Positions 1 through 8,779 of a DNA stretch of 64,000 nt are shown here, piece after piece. The translations under genes and the position numbers were made by a program. The notes below the pieces were generated by a model, which worked only from the letters and a program-made list of their open reading frames with translations, ran no database searches and had not been told where the DNA came from. The stretch comes from Pseudaeromonas sharmana. Lineage in GTDB: Bacteria > Pseudomonadota > Gammaproteobacteria > Enterobacterales > Aeromonadaceae. Within the stretch, counting starts at the first letter, position 1. Each line of letters starts with the position of its first letter. The stretch is taken from the NCBI RefSeq assembly GCF_042649925.1, contig NZ_JBHSAF010000015.1, forward strand, positions 310,001 through 374,000, in the 5' to 3' direction.

Positions 1-766
1 TTTGCTTGCCTGTGCATTGGCCCAGGATGAGTTTTTCAACGTCTATCAGCCGATTCGGGACGGTCGCTCGGGTCGGTTGTGTGGCTTCGAAGTGTTGCTC
101 CGTTGGCGGAGTGCCAGTGGCATCATCGGTCCGCAACATTTCATCCCGATGGCAGACAAAACGGGCTTGCTGGTGGAAATGACGCGACGGCAGATTGAAG
201 AGGCGATTGACGCGCTGCAACCCCTGTTGGCGCTTGCACCTGACCTCAAGGTGTCATTCAACATCACGACTGCCCACCTCGACGATGAAGCATTTATCGC
301 CCAGAGCCTGTTGTGGCATGCCAAGATCCCGCACCTGGTATATGAGATTACCGAAGACAACATGGTGGCGACCCATAATGCGGCGCAGTTGAGTGTCTTG
401 CAGCGTTTGCAGCAGAGTGGCATCCGTCTGGCGGTAGATGACTTTGGCACCGGCTACAGCAGCCTGGCTTATCTGCAGTCGCTGCCGCTGGATATCCTCA
501 AAGCCGATCGCTGCTTTGTGGCTGCGTTGGGATCCGACTCCGTGAATGCGACGATTCTGGAAGCCATTATTCGCCTGGCCCATCGGCTGCAACTGGATGT
601 CATTGCCGAAGGGGTCACCGAAGAGCGTCAGATCGCCTGGCTCAATCAACATGGTGTCGTGTTGCAGCAGGGGTGGCGGCATGGATATCCACTGCCAATT
701 TATGAAGGGCGCATGCTCTGGCAGCATGAGCTCGCTGCGCGGCGTCAAAACTTAGCGGTGGCTTGA
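1..766 (+). CDS. EAL-domain c-di-GMP phosphodiesterase, C-terminal part (5' truncated by window)
   Basis: The reading frame enters from outside the window and ends at TGA 764-766, leaving about 254 residues, essentially one complete EAL domain. The signature is EVLLRW instead of EALLRW. The other expected positions are present: the Asn in FNIT, the Glu in YEITE, DDFGTG, the Lys in ILKADR, the Glu in VIAEGV and the Gln before GWRHG. From family knowledge this set predicts an active phosphodiesterase cleaving c-di-GMP to pGpG. The N-terminal sensor part is not visible; many enterobacterial EAL-only proteins carry a periplasmic CSS domain there, but that cannot be tested here. The next gene, gltB, lies 548 bp away behind its own promoter, so the two are unlikely to be one operon. 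Confidence 0.9.
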   Translation, partial: LLACALAQDEFFNVYQPIRDGRSGRLCGFEVLLRWRSASGIIGPQHFIPMADKTGLLVEMTRRQIEEAIDALQPLLALAPDLKVSFNITTAHLDDEAFIAQSLLWHAKIPHLVYEITEDNMVATHNAAQLSVLQRLQQSGIRLAVDDFGTGYSSLAYLQSLPLDILKADRCFVAALGSDSVNATILEAIIRLAHRLQLDVIAEGVTEERQIAWLNQHGVVLQQGWRHGYPLPIYEGRMLWQHELAARRQNLAVA

Positions 767-1190
767 CGGCGCGAAATGCTGTTTTGCTCACAGAGATAAA
801 AGAAAAATATTTATGCATGAACATGCAAATTTGATACAAATATATTCCGATGTGGTATGGATGCCACACCGACACTGTCTCGAAATCAGAGCCAAATGGC
901 GTTAAATGCGCTTTTTATTCGTTTTTTCTATCCCATGGTTGGCTGACTTGAGGATGGTAAACAGAATAAAACTCTGAATTTTAACCATTCATTAAACATT
1001 TACGATGTAAAATTGTGGTTAATACCTACGGGATTTCGAGATGACCGGAGATTTGACGAGGATAAATCGGTAGCCCAGTTCTGTGCAAAAATGATGCAGT
1101 GTGCACGCTTGTGGTGATGATCATATAACTTGTTGAATTGTTATGGGTTTTTTGGTTATTTCACCCTGTGTTTGGCAGCGGTGGCTTGCC

Positions 1191-1219
1191 TTGAATTGGG
1201 GCGGAAATCACAGTATATT
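1191..1219 (+). promoter_or_regulatory. Predicted sigma-70 promoter of gltBD
   Basis: TTGAAT at 1191-1196 and TATATT at 1214-1219 are separated by exactly 17 bp. They match the -35 consensus at 4 of 6 and the -10 consensus at 5 of 6 positions. Transcription would begin near 1226, giving a leader of about 90 nt before gltB. The upstream stretch 767-1190 contains no gene I can support; it is AT-rich with one weak inverted repeat (TGTGG/CCACA, about 851-868) and probably holds further regulatory sites. Confidence 0.55.
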
Positions 1220-1240
1220 CGCCCGTTACAAGCCCTCAGA

Positions 1241-1297
1241 GTGACAGCCAAGCTGGCAGAAGCCGGCTTTTTTTCTCTGCGGATGGACCCGAGATAG
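1241..1297 (+). CDS. Possible 18-codon leader ORF overlapping the gltB leader hairpin
   Basis: GTG at 1241 opens an 18-residue frame ending at TAG 1295-1297. It reads through both arms of the terminator-like hairpin, and codons 10-11 are two Phe codons made by the T-run. There is no convincing ribosome site (only CAGA just upstream), and the peptide is not visibly enriched in Glu or Gln codons as a classic attenuator peptide would be. I list it because of its position; it may be chance. Confidence 0.2.
   Translation: MTAKLAEAGFFSLRMDPR
1250..1274 (+). terminator. Terminator-like hairpin in the gltB leader (possible attenuator)
   Basis: AAGCTGGC (1250-1257) pairs with GCCGGCTT (1262-1269) through an AGAA loop, with one G-T wobble. 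Seven T residues (1268-1274) follow at once. This is the form of an intrinsic terminator. It lies between the predicted promoter (1191-1219) and the gltB ribosome site (1301-1307), so it could attenuate gltBD. It could also end read-through from the EAL gene. Confidence 0.6.
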
Positions 1298-1314
1298 ATT
1301 GAGAGGATTCAAGC

Positions 1315-4300
1315 GTGATGGAATCGGCGGTACCCCAGCGCCAGGGTCTTTACGACCCTGCGAACGAACACGACGCCTGTGGTGTTGGCTTTGTGGCCCA
1401 CATGAAGGGGCAGAAGAGCCACAGTATCGTTGAACAAGGATTGTTGATCCTGAAAAATCTGGATCACCGCGGTGCGGTCGGTGCTGACCCGTTGCAGGGT
1501 GACGGCGCCGGTATTCTGATTCAGATCCCGGATCAGCTGTATCGTGCTGAAATGGCTAAGCTGGGCGTTACGTTGCCGGCCGCAGGAGAATATGGCGTCG
1601 GCATGATCTTCCTGCCGAAAGAAGCAGCTTCCCGTCAGGCCTGTGAAGAAGAGATCGAGCGTGCGATCCGTGCCGAAGGGCAGGTGGTGCTAGGCTGGCG
1701 TGATGTGCCGGTGAATGCGGACTGCCCAATGTCTCCGGTGGTGAAGGCCAAAGAGCCCGTCATCCGCCAGGTTTTCGTCGGAAGAGGCGCCGACGTCCTG
1801 GTGACCGATGCTCTGGAACGTAAGCTGTATATCATCCGCAAACGTTGTTCTCATGCCATTCGTGCACTGAAGCTCAAGCACTGTGGCGAATTCTACGTGC
1901 CGTCTTTCTCGGCGCGGACGGTCAACTACAAGGGGCTGTTACTGGCCGACCAGGTGGGGCTCTATTACAACGACCTGGTTGATGCGCGCTGTGTTTCAGC
2001 GCTGGCGCTGGTGCACCAACGCTTCTCTACCAATACCTTCCCGACCTGGGATCTGGCACATCCGTTCCGCATGATTGCCCACAACGGGGAAATCAATACG
2101 GTACGCGGTAATGTCAACTGGATGCGTGCCCGTGAAGGCGCTATCACCTCTCCGGTGCTGGGACAGGACCTGAATAAGGTCTGGCCGCTGATCTATCCAG
2201 GGCAGTCTGACTCTGCGTCATTCGATAACGCCCTGGAGCTGCTGGTCATGGGGGGCTACTCGCTGGCCCATGCCGTGATGATGATGATCCCGGAAGCCTG
2301 GGAAAAGCACAGCACCATGGACAACAAGCGCCGTGCATTCTACGAATACCATGCGGCCATGATGGAGCCGTGGGATGGTCCGGCAGCGGTAGCGTTTACC
2401 GACGGCCGTCAGATTGGTGCCACGCTGGACCGTAACGGCCTGCGTCCGGCCCGTTATCTGGTCACCAAGGATGATCTGGTGGTCATGGCCTCCGAATCTG
2501 GGGTGCTGCCGATTGAAGATTCCCGCATCGCCCAGAAATGGCGTCTGCAACCGGGCAAAATGTTCCTCATCGACATGGAACAGGGTCGCATCATCGACGA
2601 CCAGGAGCTGAAGCACTCGCTGGCGAATGCCAAGCCGTATGCCGAGTGGATCGACAAGATCCGCATCAAGCTTGATGACATCGAAGGTGATGTCACCCCG
2701 GTAAACCATGAAGCCGGTCTGCTGGATCTGCAACAGGCATTCGGTTACACCCAGGAAGACGTCAAGCTGCTGATGACCCCGATGGCCGAGAATGGCGAAG
2801 AGGCCATCGGTTCCATGGGTAACGACTCCGCGCTCACCGTGCTGTCGAAGAAAGAGAAGCCGCTGTATAGCTACTTCCGTCAGCTGTTTGCCCAGGTCAC
2901 CAACCCGCCGATCGACCCGATCCGTGAAGAGCTGGTCATGTCACTGGTCTCCTTCGTGGGTCCTAAGCCGAACCTGCTCAACAGCACCGACATCAATCCG
3001 CCGATTCGTCTCGAGCTGGCGCAGCCGGTGATCTCTGCCAAGCAGATGGAGAAGATCCGCAACATCGAGCAGTTCACTGGCAACAAGTTCCGCTCCCACG
3101 AGCTGGATATCACCTATCCGCTGGCTTGGGGCAAAGAAGGGATCGAAGCGCGGCTGGCCACATTGGCTGCCGAGGCAGAAGATGCTGTCAAGGGCGGCGC
3201 CAACATCCTGATTCTGTCCGACCGCAAGATTGCCAAGGGGCAACTGGCGATTCCGGCGCTGTTGGCCACCTCGGCCGTACACCAACGTCTGGTCAAGCGG
3301 GGTCTGCGGACCAGTACCGGTCTGGTGGTGGAAACCGGATCCGCCCGTGAAGTGCACCATTTTGCATTGCTGGGCGGCTATGGCGCCGAAGCCATTCACC
3401 CCTGGCTGGCGGTCGAAACGCTGCGAGCCATGGCACAGGGCGATGCCGAGAAGGCTGACAAGTACGTCAAGAACTTCACCAAGGCCGTCGGCAAAGGCCT
3501 GTGCAAGGTGATGTCCAAGATGGGTATCTCTACCTACATGTCCTACACCGGTGCACAGATTTTCGAAGCGGTCGGTCTGCAAAAGGCATTTGTCGAGAAG
3601 TACTTCACCGGTACCCCGTCCAATGTCGAAGGCATCGGCCTGTTTGAAGTGGCCGAAGAGGCCATCCGTCTGCACGAAGCGGCGTTTTCCAATGATCCGG
3701 TCCTGGCGGACATGCTGGATGCCGGCGGTGATTACGCCTTCCGTATCCGCGGTGAAGATCACATGTGGACGCCGGACGCCATAGCCAAGCTGCAACACGC
3801 GACGCGCAGCGGCAAGTTCGAGAACTACAAGGAATACGCGCAGATCATCAACGACCAAAGCAAGCGTCACCTGACGCTGCGTGGCCTGTTTGAATTCAAG
3901 AAGGCAGCCGAACCGGTACCGCTCGAGGAAGTCGAATCCGCCAAGGAGATCGTCAAGCGGTTCGCGACCGGCGCCATGTCGCTGGGTTCTATCTCTACCG
4001 AAGCACACACCACGCTGGCGGTAGCGATGAACCGTATCGGTGGCAAGTCCAACACCGGTGAGGGCGGCGAAGACGCCAACCGTTTCATCCCGGTCAGCCA
4101 GCCGACGCTGTTGTCTGAAATCATCGGCAAGTCGCGTATCGAGCGCGATCTGGAACTGCAACCGGGTGATAGCCTGCGTTCTGCAATCAAGCAGGTCGCG
4201 TCTGGCCGTTTCGGTGTCACCACCGAATACCTGGTCAATGCCGACCAGATTCAGATCAAGATGGCGCAAGGTGCCAAGCCGGGTGAAGGCGGTCAGTTGC

Positions 4301-5958
4301 CGGGTCACAAGGTCTCCGAATACATCGGCTTCCTGCGTCACTCGGTACCGGGCGTCGGCCTGATCTCCCCACCGCCGCACCATGATATCTACTCCATCGA
4401 GGACTTGGCCCAGCTGATCCACGATTTGAAGAACGCCAACCCGGTGGCTTCCATCTCCGTCAAGCTGGTGTCGGAAGTCGGTGTCGGTACCGTCGCGGCC
4501 GGTGTCTCCAAGGCCAAGGCTGACCACGTCGTGATCGCCGGTCACGATGGTGGTACTGGAGCGTCACCGCAATCTTCCATCAAACATGCCGGTACGGCGT
4601 GGGAGTTGGGCCTGGCCGAGACCCAACAAACGCTGGTGCTGAACCAGCTGCGTAGTCGCATTCGCGTGCAGGTCGACGGCCAGATGAAGACCGGCCGTGA
4701 CGTCGTCATCGGTGCCCTGCTGGGTGCAGACGAGTTCGGTTTCGCCACGGCTCCGCTGGTGGTTGAAGGTTGCATCATGATGCGTAAGTGTCACCTCAAC
4801 ACCTGTCCGGTAGGGGTGGCGACACAAGATCCTGAGCTGCGCAAGCGCTTTACCGGTCAGCCGGAGCACGTCGTCAATTACTTCTTCTTCGTTGCAGAAG
4901 AAGTGCGGCAGATCATGGCTGAGCTGGGTATCCGCAAGTTCGAAGATCTGATCGGTCGCGCTGACCTGCTGGACAAGCGCGCCGGTGTCGAACACTGGAA
5001 GGCGCAAGGCCTCGATTTCTCGAAGATTTTCTTCCAGCCGGCCGTGCCGGAAACCGTGGGGCGCAAGCATTCAGATACTCAGGATCACGCACTCTACAAG
5101 GCGCTGGACAACCAACTGATTGAGCAGGCCCAAGCCGCGCTAGAGAAGGGGGAGAAGGTCCAGATCGTGGTACCGGTCAAGAATATCAACCGTACCGTCG
5201 GAACCATGCTCTCTGGCGAAGTCGCCAAGCGTTACGGTAACGCCGGTCTGCCGACAGATACCATTCACGTCCGTTTGAATGGCACTGCGGGTCAGAGCTT
5301 TGGTGCCTTCCTGGCACACGGCGTGACCCTGGAGCTGGTGGGCGAGGGTAACGACTATGTCGGCAAGGGGCTGTCCGGTGGCCGCATTGTGATTCGTCCG
5401 AGTGACGATTTCACCGGCGAGCCGTCAGCCAACATCATCTGTGGCAACACTGTGATGTACGGTGCGACTGACGGGGAATCCTTCCTGTCTGGCGTCGCCG
5501 GCGAGCGCTTCTGCGTGCGTAACTCCGGAGCCACGGCTGTGGTCGAAGGGGTGGGCGATCACGGTTGTGAATACATGACCGGTGGCACCGTGGTGGTGCT
5601 GGGTCAGACCGGCCGTAACTTCGGCGCAGGGATGTCCGGCGGTATTGCCTACGTCTTTGATGGTGATGATACCTTTACCGAGCGTTGCAACCTGGCCCAG
5701 GTCGCTCTCGACCGCGTGCTGCCGGCTGCCGAGCAGAGCCAGGATGAGCCGCGGCACTGTGATCTGGCCGATGAGGTGCTGCTGAAGGGGCTGATTGAGC
5801 AACATGCTGCCCTGACGGGCAGCCCGCGAGCCAAGGCCATGCTGGCTGATTGGGACAACAGCCGGGCCAAGTTCGTCAAGGTCTATCCGAATGAGTATCG
5901 CCGTGCCCTGAAGGAACTGGCGGCGGCCAAGCAACAAGAGCAGAAGGAGATTGCGTAA
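1315..5958 (+). CDS. gltB: Glutamate synthase (NADPH) large subunit
   Basis: GltB makes two glutamates from glutamine and 2-oxoglutarate, with electrons supplied through GltD. The 1547-residue protein has a short propeptide ending just before Cys22 (ACGVGF), the N-terminal nucleophile of the class II glutaminase. HQRFST (about 234-239) and HNGEIN (about 256-261) complete that active site. The synthase domain carries the FMN-binding SLGS (889-892) and GEGGED (915-920) motifs, and the 3Fe-4S cysteines C1153, C1159 and C1164. The C-terminal GxGxG beta-helix follows. GTG 1315 and ATG 1318 are both possible starts; GAGAGGA (1301-1307) favours GTG by 7-nt spacing. gltD overlaps the stop. The sequence is of the ACGVGFVAH type, unlike E. 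coli GltB (NCGFGLIAH), which resembles instead the degenerate paralogue at 14370-18167. Confidence 0.98.
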   Translation: MMESAVPQRQGLYDPANEHDACGVGFVAHMKGQKSHSIVEQGLLILKNLDHRGAVGADPLQGDGAGILIQIPDQLYRAEMAKLGVTLPAAGEYGVGMIFLPKEAASRQACEEEIERAIRAEGQVVLGWRDVPVNADCPMSPVVKAKEPVIRQVFVGRGADVLVTDALERKLYIIRKRCSHAIRALKLKHCGEFYVPSFSARTVNYKGLLLADQVGLYYNDLVDARCVSALALVHQRFSTNTFPTWDLAHPFRMIAHNGEINTVRGNVNWMRAREGAITSPVLGQDLNKVWPLIYPGQSDSASFDNALELLVMGGYSLAHAVMMMIPEAWEKHSTMDNKRRAFYEYHAAMMEPWDGPAAVAFTDGRQIGATLDRNGLRPARYLVTKDDLVVMASESGVLPIEDSRIAQKWRLQPGKMFLIDMEQGRIIDDQELKHSLANAKPYAEWIDKIRIKLDDIEGDVTPVNHEAGLLDLQQAFGYTQEDVKLLMTPMAENGEEAIGSMGNDSALTVLSKKEKPLYSYFRQLFAQVTNPPIDPIREELVMSLVSFVGPKPNLLNSTDINPPIRLELAQPVISAKQMEKIRNIEQFTGNKFRSHELDITYPLAWGKEGIEARLATLAAEAEDAVKGGANILILSDRKIAKGQLAIPALLATSAVHQRLVKRGLRTSTGLVVETGSAREVHHFALLGGYGAEAIHPWLAVETLRAMAQGDAEKADKYVKNFTKAVGKGLCKVMSKMGISTYMSYTGAQIFEAVGLQKAFVEKYFTGTPSNVEGIGLFEVAEEAIRLHEAAFSNDPVLADMLDAGGDYAFRIRGEDHMWTPDAIAKLQHATRSGKFENYKEYAQIINDQSKRHLTLRGLFEFKKAAEPVPLEEVESAKEIVKRFATGAMSLGSISTEAHTTLAVAMNRIGGKSNTGEGGEDANRFIPVSQPTLLSEIIGKSRIERDLELQPGDSLRSAIKQVASGRFGVTTEYLVNADQIQIKMAQGAKPGEGGQLPGHKVSEYIGFLRHSVPGVGLISPPPHHDIYSIEDLAQLIHDLKNANPVASISVKLVSEVGVGTVAAGVSKAKADHVVIAGHDGGTGASPQSSIKHAGTAWELGLAETQQTLVLNQLRSRIRVQVDGQMKTGRDVVIGALLGADEFGFATAPLVVEGCIMMRKCHLNTCPVGVATQDPELRKRFTGQPEHVVNYFFFVAEEVRQIMAELGIRKFEDLIGRADLLDKRAGVEHWKAQGLDFSKIFFQPAVPETVGRKHSDTQDHALYKALDNQLIEQAQAALEKGEKVQIVVPVKNINRTVGTMLSGEVAKRYGNAGLPTDTIHVRLNGTAGQSFGAFLAHGVTLELVGEGNDYVGKGLSGGRIVIRPSDDFTGEPSANIICGNTVMYGATDGESFLSGVAGERFCVRNSGATAVVEGVGDHGCEYMTGGTVVVLGQTGRNFGAGMSGGIAYVFDGDDTFTERCNLAQVALDRVLPAAEQSQDEPRHCDLADEVLLKGLIEQHAALTGSPRAKAMLADWDNSRAKFVKVYPNEYRRALKELAAAKQQEQKEIA

Positions 5959-7424
5959 TGGGTAAGCCAACCGGATTTCTCGAGTTCGAGCGAGTCAAAG
6001 AGAGCTACGCGCCGGTTGCAGAACGCGTCAAGCACTATGGCGAGTTCGTGCCGACCCTGACTGTAGAGCAAGCGACACAGCAGGGTGCCCGCTGCATGGA
6101 CTGCGGTATCCCGTTCTGTAACAACGGCTGCCCGGTTAACAATATCATTCCGGACTGGAATGACTTGGTTTACCGTGGCAAGTGGGAGCAGGCCATTCGT
6201 GTCCTGCACTCCACCAACAACTTCCCGGAGTTCACCGGGCGTATTTGTCCGGCTCCGTGTGAGTCAGCTTGTACTCTGGGCATCAATGCTGCACCGGTAG
6301 GGATCAAATCCATCGAGCGTTCGATTATCGACCGCGCGTGGGAGAGCGGCTTCGTCAAGCCGCAACCCTCCAGTGTTAAGACCGGCAAGAAAGTGGCGGT
6401 GGTCGGTTCAGGCCCTGCAGGGCTGGCCGCTGCACAGCAACTGGCGCGTGTCGGTCACGACGTGACCGTGTTCGAGAAGAACGACCGTGTCGGCGGTTTG
6501 CTGCGCTACGGCATCCCGGACTTCAAGCTGGACAAGTCAGTGATTGATCGCCGTATGGCGCAGCTGGTCGCCGAAGGCGTGACCTTCCGTACCAAGACGC
6601 TGGTCGCCGACGACAAGCAACTGCCTGCCGGAGTGGTCAATGATGCGGTCACCGTGGTGACACCGGCCGAGCTGGATGCGCAGTTTGATGCGGTGATCCT
6701 GGCCGGCGGTTCCGAGACGCCGCGCGATCTGCCGGTACCGGGCCGTGAGCTGGCCGGTGTGCACTTTGCCCTCGAGTTCCTTATCCCGCAGAACAAGGAA
6801 GTCGCCGGCGATGCCAAGAACGTCATCAATGCCGCCGGCAAGCATGTCGTCGTCATCGGTGGCGGTGATACCGGTTCTGACTGTGTCGGTACCTCGAACC
6901 GCCATGGCGCCGTTGCCGTCACCCAGCTGGAAGTGATGCCACAACCGCCGGAGCAGGAAAACAAGGCGCTGACCTGGCCGTACTGGCCGCTGAAGCTGCG
7001 TACTTCCAGCTCCCACGAAGAGGGTTGCGTGCGCGAGTTTGCGGTCTCTACCAAGGAGTTCATCGGTGAAAACGGCAAGCTGACCGGCCTCAAGCTGGTG
7101 CGTGTCGAGTTCAAGGATGGCAAGCTGGTCGAGATCCCGGGCTCCGAGTTCGAACTGAAGGCCGATCTGGTGTTCCTGGCGATGGGCTTTACCCAGCCGC
7201 TGGCCAAGGTGCTGGACAGCTTCGGTATCGACAAGGATAGCCGTGGCAATGCCAAGGCGACCACAGACGGTGAAGGCTGCTATGCCACCAGCAAGGCGAA
7301 GGTGTTTGCCGCCGGTGACATGCGCCGTGGCCAATCCCTGGTGGTCTGGGCCATTCGCGAAGGCCGTCAGTGCGCGCGTGAAGTGGATCAGTTCCTGATG
7401 GGCAACACTACGCTGCCGCGCTAA
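5958..7424 (+). CDS. gltD: Glutamate synthase (NADPH) small subunit
   Basis: GltD takes electrons from NADPH through FAD and 4Fe-4S clusters and passes them to GltB. The 488-residue protein starts at ATG 5958, sharing its A with the gltB stop (TAATG), which implies translational coupling; AGAAGGAGA at 5942-5950 is the ribosome site. Two cysteine clusters near the N-terminus (CMDCGIPFCNNGC and CPAPCESAC) are the iron-sulfur ligands. The FAD site is GSGPAG (about residue 150) and the NADPH site is GGGDTG (about 303). Length and motif order are normal for the family. A strong terminator follows at 7443-7474. Confidence 0.98.
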   Translation: MGKPTGFLEFERVKESYAPVAERVKHYGEFVPTLTVEQATQQGARCMDCGIPFCNNGCPVNNIIPDWNDLVYRGKWEQAIRVLHSTNNFPEFTGRICPAPCESACTLGINAAPVGIKSIERSIIDRAWESGFVKPQPSSVKTGKKVAVVGSGPAGLAAAQQLARVGHDVTVFEKNDRVGGLLRYGIPDFKLDKSVIDRRMAQLVAEGVTFRTKTLVADDKQLPAGVVNDAVTVVTPAELDAQFDAVILAGGSETPRDLPVPGRELAGVHFALEFLIPQNKEVAGDAKNVINAAGKHVVVIGGGDTGSDCVGTSNRHGAVAVTQLEVMPQPPEQENKALTWPYWPLKLRTSSSHEEGCVREFAVSTKEFIGENGKLTGLKLVRVEFKDGKLVEIPGSEFELKADLVFLAMGFTQPLAKVLDSFGIDKDSRGNAKATTDGEGCYATSKAKVFAAGDMRRGQSLVVWAIREGRQCAREVDQFLMGNTTLPR

Positions 7425-7442
7425 TCTCGTCACGGTCTGTTT

Positions 7443-7474
7443 AAAAACCCCGGTCGGTTGGCCGGGGTTTTTTT
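7443..7474 (+). terminator. Intrinsic terminator of gltBD
   Basis: AAAAACCCCGG (7443-7453) and CCGGGGTTTTT (7462-7472) form an 11-bp stem with an 8-nt loop, followed by a run of T to 7474. Confidence 0.93.
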
Positions 7475-7567
7475 ATGCCGCCTATCAAGACTCGACCTTG
7501 GTGGCGTTGTGTTCTGGTGCCGGATTTTGCGTAATAACTCAGCTGTGTAACCAAGGGTAACGGTGAT

Positions 7568-7609
7568 GAACTGGCATCACAGTTCTGACCGGTGCAATTT
7601 GCAACCGGT
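7568..7609. repeat. Two tandem small inverted repeats upstream of the acyltransferase gene
   Basis: GAACTG (7568-7573) and CAGTTC (7580-7585) form one repeat. ACCGGTGCA (7588-7596) pairs with TGC-A-ACCGGT (7600-7609) with one bulged A and a three-base loop. They occupy the 185-bp gap before the gene at 7660. They may be protein-binding sites or RNA hairpins; no function can be assigned. Confidence 0.4.
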
Positions 7610-7659
7610 TGCGGCGCTGCTTAGTCTGCGCCCATCTGAAGTTGTAATGGAGTTGCATC

Positions 7660-8730
7660 ATGCGTTTGGCAAGCATTGAAAGCACGCGCGTATTAGCCAT
7701 ATTGGCCGTCATGGTGATACACATATCACCCTTTGCGAACCCGTTTGATCCGACGGTCTGGGCCGATCCCGTGTCGGTGGTGATCGGAGGATTTCTCAAT
7801 CAGGTCACCCGTTTTGCGGTGCCGTTCTTCTTTTTGTGTGCAGGTTTCTTCCTGCAGCCACGACTGCAGGCAGGAGATGCCCTGGGTGTCTCCTGGCGAT
7901 ACAGTCGCCCCTTGTTGCTGCTTTGGGCGGGCTGGAGCCTGATTTACATCCTGGCACCATTCAACCCGCCCATGGTGTTCGAGGTGGGTTACCAGGCTGC
8001 GATGCAACCGCAATGGCAGATGTTGCTGTCCGATCTGCTGAACCAATGGTGGGTGGGAGGTATGGTTCACCTCTGGTTCCTGCCGGCCCTGGTGCTGGCG
8101 GTGCTGATACAGGCCCTCTGTTATCATCTCCAGCGACCTCATTGGGCGTTGTTCGCCGGTGGCGTGCTGTTTTTATTAGCGCTGCTGGGAGGCTCGTATG
8201 CCAAACCCCTGCTGGGGGAGGAATGGAAACTCCTGACCCGTAATGGCCCCTTCTTCTCGTTGTTGTTCGTTGCGTTGGGATGCCATCTTCGTCACTGTGA
8301 GTGGCGACTGAAATCAACGATGGCGCTGCTCTTGATGCTGTCGGGTATGGCGTTGTATGCACTGGAGGCCATACTGCTGTGGCAACTGGATGGTGTACCG
8401 CTCAATCGTCACGATTTTCTGCTGGGCTCGGTCCCTTGGGCGCTGGGGTTGTTCCTGTGGTTGCTGGCGAATCCGGACTGGGGTCGGGGTAGCTGGCTGG
8501 AACGTCAGGCACCGAAGGTGCTGGGACTCTACTGTCTGCATATGCTGCTGGTGATCTGGATTTTTCCGTTGAGCATGATGTGGCACTCACCTTGGTGGGA
8601 GCTAGGCAAGGTACTGCTGCTATGGGTATTGGCTTGGGGGCTGTATGGGCTGCTGGCGGCCATACCCGGTGGTATCCGCTTGCTGCGTCTGCCCGCACGC
8701 CGTACCGCATTCGCTGAGCGCAACACATGA
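7660..8730 (+). CDS. Membrane acyltransferase, Acyl_transf_3 (OafA/WecH-like) family
   Basis: This is a 356-residue integral membrane protein with about ten hydrophobic segments. The N-terminus has the family pattern ESTRVLAILAVMVIH (residues 6-20), in which the Arg and His are the conserved pair thought to act in acyl transfer. A second typical block is RFAVPFFFLCAGFF (about 51-64). Family members O-acylate cell-surface sugars or other acceptors; the acceptor here cannot be read from the sequence. The start is ATG 7660 with a weak TGGAG upstream. It stands alone between two terminators and converges on the amylase gene, so there is no operon clue to substrate. Confidence 0.85.
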   Translation: MRLASIESTRVLAILAVMVIHISPFANPFDPTVWADPVSVVIGGFLNQVTRFAVPFFFLCAGFFLQPRLQAGDALGVSWRYSRPLLLLWAGWSLIYILAPFNPPMVFEVGYQAAMQPQWQMLLSDLLNQWWVGGMVHLWFLPALVLAVLIQALCYHLQRPHWALFAGGVLFLLALLGGSYAKPLLGEEWKLLTRNGPFFSLLFVALGCHLRHCEWRLKSTMALLLMLSGMALYALEAILLWQLDGVPLNRHDFLLGSVPWALGLFLWLLANPDWGRGSWLERQAPKVLGLYCLHMLLVIWIFPLSMMWHSPWWELGKVLLLWVLAWGLYGLLAAIPGGIRLLRLPARRTAFAERNT

Positions 8731-8731
8731 A

Positions 8732-8754
8732 AACGGGGGCGAAATGCCCCCGTT
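8732..8754. terminator. Hairpin between convergent acyltransferase and amylase genes
   Basis: AACGGGGGC (8732-8740) and GCCCCCGTT (8746-8754) form a perfect 9-bp stem with a GAAAT loop. T-runs are short on both sides (GTTTTC on the minus strand). It probably serves both convergent genes. Confidence 0.75.
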
Positions 8755-8779
8755 GTCTGCTTGGCTTCAACACTCAGCC

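Noticed and set aside
2941..4545. 534-codon open frame on the minus strand inside gltB
   Set aside because: It is antisense to strongly conserved gltB codons; its composition (many His, Gln, Asp, Arg) reflects the reverse complement of GltB, and it has no ribosome site.
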